Position numbers and translations under genes: made by a program
Assembly: GCA_903864455.1 (NCBI GenBank)
Contig: CAIPFW010000233.1
Span: 1-34,713 of the forward strand
Origin: an uncultured Anaplasmataceae bacterium
GTDB taxonomy: Bacteria; Pseudomonadota; Alphaproteobacteria; Rickettsiales; CAIPFW01
Direction of reading: 5' to 3'
DNA length: 34,713 nt
Part shown: positions 7,658-15,416 of the stretch, piece by piece
Numbering within the stretch: position 1 is the first letter of the stretch
Layout: the number at the start of each line of letters is the position of its first letter
Notes under the pieces: model-generated
Told to the model about the DNA's origin: nothing
Databases searched by the model: none
What the model saw: only the letters and a program-made list of their open reading frames with translations

Positions 7658-8425
7658 ATGGTTCAGTTAGTTGTAAGAAGTTTCGTCAATTGCGATGAAA
7701 GCCACGGTCATCTTGAGTATCCAGAGCAGTTGTTTTTATTGAGATGTAAGAAAGATGCGTTGCAAATGGTTTATAATACTGATTATGCAATGAAGAATCG
7801 CTCTTTTTCTCATACAAAAGATAGGGGGGAGGTTGAAGGGACTACAAAGAAAATGTATAGGCAGAAGGGAACAGGCGGAGCAAGGCATGGAACTATGAGG
7901 GCTTCTCAGTTTCGTGGTGGCGGTATTACTTTTGGTCCAAAATTCGCCTTAAAAAGAATCAAAATTAATAAAAATTTAAAATTTTTAGCTGTGTTGACTC
8001 TTCTCAATAAGCACATCGAGCGAGGTAGCTTGTTTGTATTTGATGAATTGCATTGTGATTCTTTGAGAACAAAAGAGCTTAATGCAAGACTTTTTGCGTT
8101 TTTTGAAAAGTGCGTTTTTGAAAATCTTTCAGCTATGGAATTAGTTGGTGGGTCAAAAAATCAAAAATACGAATTTTTCTTAAAGAAATCAGGCTGTGTA
8201 TTTGTTGGAGATTTTGATACTGAGAATTTAGAAAAGTCTAAAAATTTCTTACTGGCTTCTAGAAATATTGTTGGTTTGAAGTCTTTGAATGCCGACAGTT
8301 TGAATGTTTCTGATCTGATGAATCACGGCGTAGTTTGTATTGCAAAAAATTCTTTAGTTTATGTAATAGAAAAATTTCAAAACAAATTGCTTCGAGACAA
8401 ACTTTTAAAAGTTAATTTAGGATAA
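7658..8425 (+). CDS. rplD: Large ribosomal subunit protein uL4
   Basis: A 255-residue protein. The central loop signature KKMYRQKGTGGARHGTMRA followed by FRGGGITFGP is diagnostic of L4, which lines the exit tunnel. It is longer than the usual 200-210 residues, with extra sequence at the N-terminus and in the C-terminal half, which is diverged. Standard position between rplC and rplW; the gap to rplW is four bases. Confidence 0.94.
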   Translation: MVQLVVRSFVNCDESHGHLEYPEQLFLLRCKKDALQMVYNTDYAMKNRSFSHTKDRGEVEGTTKKMYRQKGTGGARHGTMRASQFRGGGITFGPKFALKRIKINKNLKFLAVLTLLNKHIERGSLFVFDELHCDSLRTKELNARLFAFFEKCVFENLSAMELVGGSKNQKYEFFLKKSGCVFVGDFDTENLEKSKNFLLASRNIVGLKSLNADSLNVSDLMNHGVVCIAKNSLVYVIEKFQNKLLRDKLLKVNLG

Positions 8426-8429
8426 TTGC

Positions 8430-8756
8430 ATGACAAATAAAATTAATGCTTTTTTAATAAAAAAATTGCTTATTACTCAGAAATCTCACGATTTGGAGAG
8501 TAAATTAAATAAACTAACGTTAATTACAGATCATCAAGTCAATAAATTCGATATTATTGCATTTTTTACTACTTTGAGTATTTCGATAAATTTCGTTAAT
8601 TCTATGAATGTAAAAAGCGAAGATAGATTGTTCAGAGGGCGTTCTGGAAAGACGAAATCTTGTAAAAAATTTATCATTACTTTTGGAAAAGGTGAGAATG
8701 TCTCTAAGATAATTGACAGCATTGTGAGTTTGCAGTTGTCTGCGAATAAAGTTTAG
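8430..8756 (+). CDS. rplW: Large ribosomal subunit protein uL23
   Basis: A 108-residue protein in the L23 position. Visible L23 features are the early LLITQKS motif (proteins of this family usually have a PxxTEKS/T-like start), VNKFDII, VNSMNVKSEDRLFRGRSGKTKSCKKFIITF. L23 binds at the exit tunnel, where it docks trigger factor and SRP. Identification rests on motifs plus invariant gene order. Confidence 0.92.
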   Translation: MTNKINAFLIKKLLITQKSHDLESKLNKLTLITDHQVNKFDIIAFFTTLSISINFVNSMNVKSEDRLFRGRSGKTKSCKKFIITFGKGENVSKIIDSIVSLQLSANKV

Positions 8757-8779
8757 TTTTTGTTTCTTGTTTGAAAAAA

Positions 8780-9643
8780 ATGAAGTATTTTAATCCAGTT
8801 CATAATTCGATGCGTGGTTTGTGTCTAATTAGTAGAGACTCTTTAGCTAAAGAGCCGTCGGAAAAAGCTCGTGGTTTAATTTTTGGTCGCAAGCGTATTT
8901 CTGCTAGAAATAATGCGGGTAGAATTACTGTGAGGTATAGGGGTGGCGCGCATAAGAAAAAAATGCGTACAGTAGATTTTAAAAGATATAACGCATTGTC
9001 ACACAACGAGGATATCGTAGTGTCAAAAGTTATTTCTTTGGAATACGATCCCAATAGAAGTGCTTTTTTGGCATTATTGGAATCAAAAAGCAGTAAAAAT
9101 GAAAGTGCTGATATTTTTTATAATTATATCATAGCATCAACAAATATGAAAATAGGTGACGAAATCATCTGTTCCAAAGTTGGTGGAGATATGAATATGA
9201 ATGAAGGTAATGCATTTCCTTTGTCGCAAATTAGAATTGGTTTAAAAGTTTACAATATAGAATTGAAGCATGGGTCTGGTGCTGTTGTTGCTAGATCCGC
9301 TGGTTCTTATGCTGAGGTTGTTGGTCGTGATTCTGGTTTTGTATTATTAAAGCTGAGGTCTGGAGAAGTGCGATTAATTCATGAGGATTGTTTTGCAACT
9401 ATAGGTATCGCATCTAATGTTGATCACAAAAATGAAAGTTTAGCGAAAGCCGGAAGAAAAAGATGGATGGGTATTAGACCTCATGTTCGTGGTGTTGCGA
9501 TGAACCCTATAGATCACCCGCATGGTGGTGGCGAAGGTAAGACATCAGGTGGTAGACATCCAGTGACGCCTTGGGGTAAACCGACGAAAGGTAAGAAAAC
9601 TCGTCGTAAAAAATGGAGTGACAAATTAATTAAATCTTTTTAG
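8780..9643 (+). CDS. rplB: Large ribosomal subunit protein uL2
   Basis: Start chosen at ATG 8780 (287 residues, MKYFNPVHNSMRGL), which matches the usual L2 start; a TTG three codons upstream is in frame but unlikely. Diagnostic segments are ARNNAGRITVRYRGGAHKKK, KRYN, GRKRWMGIRPHVRGVAMNPI and DHPHGGGEGKTSGGRHPVTP. L2 is needed for subunit joining and peptidyl transfer. Ordinary length for the family. Confidence 0.97.
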   Translation: MKYFNPVHNSMRGLCLISRDSLAKEPSEKARGLIFGRKRISARNNAGRITVRYRGGAHKKKMRTVDFKRYNALSHNEDIVVSKVISLEYDPNRSAFLALLESKSSKNESADIFYNYIIASTNMKIGDEIICSKVGGDMNMNEGNAFPLSQIRIGLKVYNIELKHGSGAVVARSAGSYAEVVGRDSGFVLLKLRSGEVRLIHEDCFATIGIASNVDHKNESLAKAGRKRWMGIRPHVRGVAMNPIDHPHGGGEGKTSGGRHPVTPWGKPTKGKKTRRKKWSDKLIKSF

Positions 9644-9661
9644 TGAATTTTTTGGGAAATT

Positions 9662-9949
9662 ATGGCGAGATCTGTTTGGAAAGGACCTTTTGTTGAGAAT
9701 TCTTTGTTTAAATTGTGGGTAAAGCTTGCTCGTGGGGAGAGTGTTCCGAATGAAAGGAAGAAAATTTGGTCTAGGCGAAGCACAATAATACCGCATTTCG
9801 TTGGTAGAACTTTTATGGTTTACAATGGAAGAATTTTTGTTCCTGTGAATGTTACCGAAGCGATGATAGGTTTGAAATTTGGGTCTTTTTCCCCAACAAG
9901 AACTTTTAAAGGTCATGCAGGTGACAAAAAAGTTGTAAAGAAAAAGTAG
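9662..9949 (+). CDS. rpsS: Small ribosomal subunit protein uS19
   Basis: A 95-residue protein beginning MARSVWKGPFVE. It has the S19 motifs WSRRSTIIPHFVGRTFMVYN and FSPTRTFKGHAGDKK. S19 binds 16S rRNA with S13 in the 30S head. Family-typical length and gene position. Confidence 0.97.
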   Translation: MARSVWKGPFVENSLFKLWVKLARGESVPNERKKIWSRRSTIIPHFVGRTFMVYNGRIFVPVNVTEAMIGLKFGSFSPTRTFKGHAGDKKVVKKK

Positions 9950-9992
9950 TAAAAATTTAGTGATTGAATTTATTAAATAAGTTGGTAAAATT

Positions 9993-10346
9993 ATGAATGC
10001 TAGTATATCTGTTGTAGCGAAAAATTCTTATATCAGTGTGAGTAGTAAGAAAATGGTTCTTGTTACTAGAATGATTCATGGAATTCCAGTGATGAAAGCG
10101 ATAGATATTTTATCTTTGTCGTACAAGGCGTGCGCTAAAGATATTATTGATTTGTTGAATTCTGCTATAAAAAATGCTATTCATAATTTTGATGTGCATG
10201 ATGTAAACAGTTTATATATCAAGGAGATTAGATTGGGTAGGGCGAAATTTTTAAAAAGATTTCAGCCTAGAGCTCGAGGTAGGAGTAATAGAATTTTGAA
10301 GCATGGGAGTAATCTTGCGATAATTTTAAGTGTTTTAAGTGTTTAA
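9993..10346 (+). CDS. rplV: Large ribosomal subunit protein uL22
   Basis: A 117-residue protein. The C-terminal signature KRFQPRARGRSNRILK is the L22 extension loop that reaches the exit tunnel. The early SSKKMVLVTRMIHGIPVMKAI also fits. It lies between rpsS and rpsC as usual, 11 bases before rpsC. Confidence 0.96.
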   Translation: MNASISVVAKNSYISVSSKKMVLVTRMIHGIPVMKAIDILSLSYKACAKDIIDLLNSAIKNAIHNFDVHDVNSLYIKEIRLGRAKFLKRFQPRARGRSNRILKHGSNLAIILSVLSV

Positions 10347-10357
10347 TTGGTGAATAG

Positions 10358-11014
10358 ATGGGGCAAAAAGTAAATCCTAATGGTTTTAGGTTGCAAGTTA
10401 GAAGAGATTGGTCTTCTTCTTGGTATATTAATGGAAATCTTTATCATTCTTTAGTTGAGCAGGATTTTCTTCTTCGAAAATTAATAAGTTCTTTTTACAA
10501 AAAAAGCAATTGTATTTCTAAAGTTATTATTGAGCGCTCCAATCACTCTAGTAGCGGTAATGCGCCATCTGGAGATGTGGAGATATTCATCTACTCTTCT
10601 AATGTTGGAGCTATTTTGGGTAAAAATAGTAAAGAAATTGAGAGATTGAAGTCTCAAATGAAAAAAATACAAAGCGGATCTAATTTTAAAGTGAATGTAA
10701 TAGAGGTCAAAAGACCGGATACGGATGCCACTTTAATTGCAATGAACATTGCGGCTCAATTAAAAAAAAGAATGAGCTTCAAAAGAGTCGCGAAAAAAGC
10801 TCTTGAAAGTGCTAAGAAATTTGATGACTGCCTAGGGATAAAAATTGCTTGCTCTGGTAGACTCAATGGAGCTGAGATTGCGAAAACTGAAATTTTCAAA
10901 CTTGGGTCTGTGCCATTGCATACTCTAAATGCCGACGTTCATTATGGCGTTGCTGAGTCAAACACAACGTATGGTATTATTGGTATTAAAGTTTGGGTTT
11001 ATCTTAATAATTAA
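10358..11014 (+). CDS. rpsC: Small ribosomal subunit protein uS3
   Basis: A 218-residue protein beginning MGQKVNPNGFRLQVRRDW, the standard S3 start. The KH-domain segment is SSNVGAILGKNSKEIERLKSQ (about 88-108), followed by KRMSFKRVAKKALESAK and the C-terminal CSGRLNGAEIAKTE. S3 lines the mRNA entry channel. Ordinary length. Confidence 0.97.
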   Translation: MGQKVNPNGFRLQVRRDWSSSWYINGNLYHSLVEQDFLLRKLISSFYKKSNCISKVIIERSNHSSSGNAPSGDVEIFIYSSNVGAILGKNSKEIERLKSQMKKIQSGSNFKVNVIEVKRPDTDATLIAMNIAAQLKKRMSFKRVAKKALESAKKFDDCLGIKIACSGRLNGAEIAKTEIFKLGSVPLHTLNADVHYGVAESNTTYGIIGIKVWVYLNN

Positions 11015-11029
11015 TTATAGGTTTATAAT

Positions 11030-11476
11030 ATGAATATGTTAACTCCAAAGAAATTAAAATATCGAAAGGCGTTTAAAGGAAGGAATGTTGGCAATGCGAC
11101 TTCCGGCAATGTGTTGTCGTTTGCAAACTATGCGATTCAGGTGCTTGAGAATGTGAATTTGAAATCAAATACACTCGAGGCAGCTTATAAGGTGACAAAT
11201 AAAACTGTAAAAAGCTATAGTAAAATATGGTTTAGGGTGTTCCCTCATAAGCCTGTAACAAAGAAACCTATAGAGGTGCGGATGGGTAAGGGTAAAGGCG
11301 CAGTGGATCATTATGTTGCGTGCCTGAAACCCGGTAACATCATTTTTGAATTTGATTCTCCGAGTTTATCTGAGGCTCAGGTTGTGCTCTCTCAGTGTAT
11401 AGGGAAATTAGGTATTCGTTGTAGGCTCTTGCAACGTAAAGTTGGTGGTGTTTTTTTTAATAACGAGATATTATGA
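11030..11476 (+). CDS. rplP: Large ribosomal subunit protein uL16
   Basis: A 148-residue protein. L16 proteins normally start MLxPKxxKxRK, and the second in-frame ATG at 11036 gives exactly that (MLTPKKLKYRK). AGG at 11019-11021 is 8 bases from ATG 11030 but 14 from 11036, so the earlier start is listed and the later is a real alternative. Other markers are WFRVFPHKPVTKKPIEVRMG, KGKGAVDHYVACLKPG and EAQVVLS. L16 helps position A-site tRNA. Its stop overlaps the rpmC start (ATGA). Confidence 0.95.
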   Translation: MNMLTPKKLKYRKAFKGRNVGNATSGNVLSFANYAIQVLENVNLKSNTLEAAYKVTNKTVKSYSKIWFRVFPHKPVTKKPIEVRMGKGKGAVDHYVACLKPGNIIFEFDSPSLSEAQVVLSQCIGKLGIRCRLLQRKVGGVFFNNEIL

Positions 11477-11712
11477 AAAAATATAGTAGAAAGCTTGCTG
11501 TAAAAGCTATTTTAGATGGTTTGAATGTTCAGGTTTTTAACGCTAAATTTGAAACTTTTTCATTGAAATGCGCTATGCAAAAAAGCATATTTAACAATGC
11601 TTTGGCGAATGATGGTTTGATTGGATATAAAAGTTCGTTAAAAAATTTCACTGAAGCGAAGAAAAAAAATAAAAAAATTGTAAAAGATGCGTATTTGAAA
11701 GTGGGGTTGTAA
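11473..11712 (+). CDS. rpmC: Large ribosomal subunit protein uL29
   Basis: A 79-residue basic, helical protein in the invariant rplP-rpmC-rpsQ position, overlapping rplP by 4 bases. The sequence is very diverged: the expected K/R-x-x-x-A-R-x-x-T motif is only loosely seen in the end (NKKIVKDAYLKVGL). The central FETFSLKCAMQ fits the FxLRxQ region of L29. L29 sits at the exit tunnel beside L23. The call rests mainly on position, size and this short motif. Confidence 0.85.
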   Translation: MKKYSRKLAVKAILDGLNVQVFNAKFETFSLKCAMQKSIFNNALANDGLIGYKSSLKNFTEAKKKNKKIVKDAYLKVGL

Positions 11713-11716
11713 TTTT

Positions 11717-11947
11717 ATGTTGAAGGTTTTATTGGGTGTCGTAAGTAAAGTTATAGACGACAGAACTGTTGTTGTTCTTGTGCAGAGAAAGGCTATACAT
11801 CCTCTTTATAAGAAAGTAATCAAAATAAACAAAAAATATCTTGTTGATAAAGATGCTCATTCATCGATTGCTCTGAATCAGAATGTTTCGATTATTCAAT
11901 CAAGACCGATTTCGAAAAGAAAGAAGTGGAAACTCGTTGCTAATTAA
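11717..11947 (+). CDS. rpsQ: Small ribosomal subunit protein uS17
   Basis: A 76-residue protein. S17 markers are the start LLGVVSKVIDDRTVVVLVQR, HPLYKKVIK, the DAHSSIALNQNVSI segment (family: D-x-x-N-x-x-x-x-GD-x-V) and RPISKRKKWKLV. S17 is a primary 16S rRNA binder. Ordinary size. Confidence 0.95.
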   Translation: MLKVLLGVVSKVIDDRTVVVLVQRKAIHPLYKKVIKINKKYLVDKDAHSSIALNQNVSIIQSRPISKRKKWKLVAN

Positions 11948-11958
11948 TTTGGTGTTAT

Positions 11959-12330
11959 ATGATTCAAGAAGGTTCGTTTTTAGAAGTTGCTGACAATTCT
12001 GGAGTGCGTTTAGTAAAATGCATTAAAGTTTTAGGTGGTTCTGGTAAAAGATTTGCGCAATACGGCGATTTGATTGTTGTTTCTGCGAGAAAAATTATAC
12101 CAAAAGCTTCGTCATCAATAAAAAAAGGTGATGTATCGTTAGCTGTTTTAGTTAGATCGAAGTTTCCATTCAAAAGAAAGGATGGGTCAGTTGTCGTTTT
12201 TAACGAAAATGCCGTTGTCCTTTTGGATAAGCAGTATAAAATGGTGGGTACCCGTGTTTTTGGTGTTGTTGCTAGGGAATTAAGAAAAGATTTTGCTAGA
12301 ATTACAACTTTAGTTAAAGAAGTTATTTAA
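11959..12330 (+). CDS. rplN: Large ribosomal subunit protein uL14
   Basis: A 123-residue protein beginning MIQEGSFLEVADNSGVRLVK. Other L14 markers are KVLGGSGKRFA, GDVSLAVLVR, DGSVVVFNENAVVLL, and GTRVFGVVARELR. It forms an inter-subunit bridge. Family-typical length. Confidence 0.97.
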   Translation: MIQEGSFLEVADNSGVRLVKCIKVLGGSGKRFAQYGDLIVVSARKIIPKASSSIKKGDVSLAVLVRSKFPFKRKDGSVVVFNENAVVLLDKQYKMVGTRVFGVVARELRKDFARITTLVKEVI

Positions 12331-12341
12331 GAGGCGTGAAG

Positions 12342-12578
12342 ATGACTGTTTTTTGCCATGTAAAAAAGGGTGATAAAGTAATTATAAATTCCGGTAAGTT
12401 TAAAAAAACTATAGGAAATATCACCGTTGTTTCTAGAGTTAGCGAGAATAGATTTGTCGTTGCGATAGATTCTATTCCAAAGACTAGTAGAAAAAAAAAA
12501 GGATCTGAGGATGTCGTGCAAAAAGATGTTTTTATTGATTCATCTAATGTTTTATTGTTGCAAACTGGAAGTAATTAA
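12342..12578 (+). CDS. rplX: Large ribosomal subunit protein uL24
   Basis: Start chosen at ATG 12342 (78 residues, MTVFCHVKKGDKVIINSG), seven bases after GAGG; the in-frame GTG at 12336 overlaps that ribosome-binding site. The KOW motif is KKGDKVIINSGKFKKTIG. L24 starts 50S assembly. It is shorter than the usual about 104 residues. An A10 run at 12491-12500 is in frame (RKKKG) and could be a slippage site. Confidence 0.93.
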   Translation: MTVFCHVKKGDKVIINSGKFKKTIGNITVVSRVSENRFVVAIDSIPKTSRKKKGSEDVVQKDVFIDSSNVLLLQTGSN

Positions 12579-12593
12579 TGTATAAATAGTTTT

Positions 12594-13199
12594 ATGAATC
12601 TTGATTTAAAAAAAATAGATAGAAATGTTTTCGAGCTATACCAAAAAGCTGCAAGTGATGGTGCAAAATCTGTTATGTTTGATGTTTACAACAAGCATAT
12701 AGTTGATGAATTTACAACAATCGCTGATTGTAAAAACAAATTCGCTGTGCCGAAGTTGTTGAAAGTCAATGTCAATGTAGGTTTTGGCGCTGAAAACAAA
12801 AAAGATGTTGACTATATTAGTAATTGCCTTCAATCAATTACAGGTCAATTGCCAAAATTGAATAAGGCTCGAAAATCTGTCTCTAATTTCAAAATTAGAG
12901 AGGGTGACCCAATAGGTATGATGGTTACTATGAGATCGTATAGAATGTATTACTTTTTAGAAAAGTTGCTTTTTATCAATATGTCTAGAGTGCCAAATTT
13001 TATGGGTTTTTCTGGGAAAAGCTTCGACGGTAATGGGAATTTTTCTTTTGGCTTTCCAAAGCATTCTATTTTTTCTGAAGAGATTAGGAATTCAAGGATT
13101 GATTTTGATTTTGGTATGGATATTACAATAGTGACTTCGGCTAAAAATGATGCTGATGCAAAATTGTTATTATCTTTACTTGGTTTCGTTTTTATATAG
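12594..13199 (+). CDS. rplE: Large ribosomal subunit protein uL5
   Basis: A 201-residue protein (usually about 179, with the excess at the N-terminus). Markers are the PKLLKVNVNVGFG segment, ITGQLPKLNKARKSVSNFKIREG, GMMVTMRSYRMY and GMDITIVTSAKNDADAKLLL. L5 binds 5S rRNA and contacts the P-site tRNA. Standard position before rpsN. Confidence 0.96.
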   Translation: MNLDLKKIDRNVFELYQKAASDGAKSVMFDVYNKHIVDEFTTIADCKNKFAVPKLLKVNVNVGFGAENKKDVDYISNCLQSITGQLPKLNKARKSVSNFKIREGDPIGMMVTMRSYRMYYFLEKLLFINMSRVPNFMGFSGKSFDGNGNFSFGFPKHSIFSEEIRNSRIDFDFGMDITIVTSAKNDADAKLLLSLLGFVFI

Positions 13200-13205
13200 A
13201 GAATT

Positions 13206-13511
13206 ATGGCAAAAAAAAGTGTTGTTGCGCGCAATAAAAAGCGCATTTTGTTAAACAAAAAATTTGACGAAAGAAGAAAAGCTTTGAAGGAGGCTATTAT
13301 GAATAAAAAAACTTCTGTGAGCGAGAGGATAAAATTATCTGCCAAATTATCTAATTTGCCTAGAAACTCTTCTAAAACGAGAATTCGTAACAGATGTTTT
13401 ATCACTGGAAGAGCTAGGGGGTATTATGGGTATTTTGGTTTGTCCCGTATTATGTTAAGAACGATGGCGTCATTTGGTTTATTGCCAGGCGTTAGAAAAA
13501 AATCTTTATAA
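13206..13511 (+). CDS. rpsN: Small ribosomal subunit protein uS14, zinc-independent long form
   Basis: A 101-residue protein. Diagnostic is RNRCFITGRARGYYGYFGLS followed by RIMLRTMASFGLLPGVRKKS. The CxxC zinc pairs of the short form are absent, so this is the long proteobacterial type. S14 is in the 30S head. Confidence 0.97.
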   Translation: MAKKSVVARNKKRILLNKKFDERRKALKEAIMNKKTSVSERIKLSAKLSNLPRNSSKTRIRNRCFITGRARGYYGYFGLSRIMLRTMASFGLLPGVRKKSL

Positions 13512-13522
13512 TTGGTTGAATT

Positions 13523-13921
13523 ATGTCTCGTAATTTTTTATTAGCTGATTTTATTGCTCATATTAAGAATTCAATATCGGCAAGGTTGAGGTTTGCATCT
13601 TTTTTTTATTCATCTTTAATTGAGAATGTTTGCCTGATTCTGAAGGAAGATGGTTATATAAGTGATTATTCTGTTGTTTACGATGATTTAGGTAGAAAAA
13701 ACATTAGAGTTGTTTTATCATATCACAAAGGCGTTTCTGTAATACAGAATTTCTTTGTTGTGAGTAAGCCAAGTAGAAGGTCTTATATGAAATTTAAGAA
13801 CTTAAAACCATATAAAAATGGAATGGGTTTAACAATTTTATCAACCTCAATTGGCGTGATTTCTTATAAAAAGGCTTCGGAAGAAAGAGTGGGTGGTGAA
13901 GTTTTATGTTGTATTTTTTGA
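13523..13921 (+). CDS. rpsH: Small ribosomal subunit protein uS8
   Basis: A 132-residue protein. Markers are DFIAHIKNSISAR at the start, ILKEDGYISDY, VVSKPSRRSYMKFKNL, GMGLTILSTSIGVISYKKA and the C-terminal GGEVLC. S8 is a primary 16S rRNA binder and in enterobacteria also the spc operon repressor. It is followed 7 bases later by rplF. Confidence 0.96.
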   Translation: MSRNFLLADFIAHIKNSISARLRFASFFYSSLIENVCLILKEDGYISDYSVVYDDLGRKNIRVVLSYHKGVSVIQNFFVVSKPSRRSYMKFKNLKPYKNGMGLTILSTSIGVISYKKASEERVGGEVLCCIF

Positions 13922-13928
13922 GTATTGT

Positions 13929-14495
13929 ATGTTTTCTAGAATAGGATCTTCTTCTATTTCAATAGATAAATATAAAGTTGATTTAGTGGAGAATAAGTTG
14001 AATATAGGGTATAAAAATGCATCCTATAGCTATGAGTTTGATAAAAATTTAATTTGTGAAGTGTCTGAAGACAAATCTTCATTAAAATTTTTACCAAATA
14101 TTGAGAGAATTCGAAATAAAGCGATAGAAAGAAAAGTTAAGAAAATTGCTGGGTTTCATGTGCGTGACTTGCAAAATTTGCTTTCTGGTATTGTGACGCC
14201 ATTTAAAATGACTCTTGATATAGTGGGGACGGGGTACAAAGTTGTTCATAACAAAGTTGCGAATTTTTTGAATTTTAGTCTTGGCTTTAGTCATAATATC
14301 GTTGTAGTGATTCCGAAAGACGTCGTTGTAGAGATAGTGCAAAATAAGATTAATCTAACATCTTCTTCAAAAATGATTCTTGGTGGTTTTGCAAGTTACT
14401 TGTCTATGTCGTTGAGAAAATTCGATAAATTCAAAGGAAAAGGCGTGATTATTTCTGGTAAATACATGCAAAGAAAAGAGTTGAAGAAAAAATAA
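13929..14495 (+). CDS. rplF: Large ribosomal subunit protein uL6
   Basis: Start chosen at ATG 13929 (188 residues, MFSRIGSSSISI), matching the L6 MSRIGxxP start; longer in-frame starts would overlap rpsH. Other markers are the GVI-type loops, LDIVGTGYKVVHNKV and the C-terminal FDKFKGKGVIISGKYMQRKE (family: PYKGKGIRY-x-x-E). L6 lies near the factor-binding region. Ordinary length. Confidence 0.95.
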   Translation: MFSRIGSSSISIDKYKVDLVENKLNIGYKNASYSYEFDKNLICEVSEDKSSLKFLPNIERIRNKAIERKVKKIAGFHVRDLQNLLSGIVTPFKMTLDIVGTGYKVVHNKVANFLNFSLGFSHNIVVVIPKDVVVEIVQNKINLTSSSKMILGGFASYLSMSLRKFDKFKGKGVIISGKYMQRKELKKK

Positions 14496-14509
14496 TTGAG
14501 GTGATTGGT

Positions 14510-14842
14510 ATGAATAAAAGACGTTTTAGAATTTTTGTGCACAAAACTTCACAGCATTTTTATGCTCAGTTGATTGATAAAGATGGATCTGTGAAGGTTG
14601 CTTATTCGACTTTATCTTTGAAAAATAGTATAAAAAAAGATGGTAGTAAGTCTAATGTGAATTTCGTGAATAGTAAATTTATAAAAGAAGTTGCTGTTAA
14701 TTTTGCTAACTCAGTAAAGACTGTTGTTGTTGATGCAGTTCCGGCTGATTCCATGAGTTTTTTCGACCGTGGCAAAAAAAAGTATTGCGGGTTGGTGAAA
14801 TTATTCGCTGATTCTTTGAGAGAAAATGGAATTTTGATTTAA
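14510..14842 (+). CDS. rplR: Large ribosomal subunit protein uL18
   Basis: Start chosen at ATG 14510 (110 residues, MNKRRFRIFVHKTSQHFYAQ), eight bases after GAGG; the GTG at 14501 overlaps that site. Markers are RxRxxVxKTxxHxYAQxID near the start, and FDRGKKKYCGLVKLFADSLRENGI at the end. L18 carries 5S rRNA into the 50S subunit with L5. Confidence 0.95.
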   Translation: MNKRRFRIFVHKTSQHFYAQLIDKDGSVKVAYSTLSLKNSIKKDGSKSNVNFVNSKFIKEVAVNFANSVKTVVVDAVPADSMSFFDRGKKKYCGLVKLFADSLRENGILI

Positions 14843-14853
14843 TAGGTTTGTTG

Positions 14854-15399
14854 ATGTTGAATAAAACTGAAGAAAATTTTGTTTCTTTTGTAGCGCAAGT
14901 TCGAAGAAATGATAAAGTTGTAAAAGGTGGTAAGAATTGTTCTTATTCCGTTCTGGTAATATGCGGTGATCAAAAGGGGCGTTGGGCTATAGGTTTTGGA
15001 AAGCACAAGGAAGTTTTGCTTTCAAAGCAAAAGGCTATACGATCCGCAAAAAATACTATGATGAGAGTGAATTTAAAAGAATCTCGCACTATACATCATG
15101 ATGTAATGGCTTCTCACGGTGCAACAACTGTATATATTAGGTCTGCTGATAAGGGGACGGGTATTGTAGCTGGTGGTGCGATGAGGCTTGTTTTTGAGGC
15201 TTTGGGTGTGAAAGACGTTGTTGCGAAATGCGTTGGTTCATCTTGCCCGCATAATTTAGTAATTGCGACGATGAAAGCGTTAAAACTCTTGCGCACACCA
15301 AAATTAATTGCTATTATGCGTAACAAACCAGTAGACGAGATAGTCCGCAGTGGGAAGATTTTTTCGAAGAAGTCTACTAAAGAAAGTGAAAAAAATTAG
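14854..15399 (+). CDS. rpsE: Small ribosomal subunit protein uS5
   Basis: Start chosen at ATG 14854 (181 residues, MLNKTEENFVSFVAQVRR); TTG codons just upstream are less likely. Markers are RRNDKVVKGGKNCSYSVLVI, GRWAIGFGKHKEV, GTGIVAGGAMRLVFEALGVKD and SSCPHNLVIATMKAL. S5 takes part in accuracy and mRNA helicase activity. In most bacteria rpmD (L30) comes next; here only 17 bases separate rpsE from rplO and rpmD is absent. Confidence 0.96.
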   Translation: MLNKTEENFVSFVAQVRRNDKVVKGGKNCSYSVLVICGDQKGRWAIGFGKHKEVLLSKQKAIRSAKNTMMRVNLKESRTIHHDVMASHGATTVYIRSADKGTGIVAGGAMRLVFEALGVKDVVAKCVGSSCPHNLVIATMKALKLLRTPKLIAIMRNKPVDEIVRSGKIFSKKSTKESEKN

Positions 15400-15416
15400 T
15401 TTTTTGTGTATTTTAT

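Noticed and set aside
13893..13928. Longer rplF start overlapping rpsH
   Set aside because: L6 proteins begin near M-x-RIG, which is at ATG 13929.
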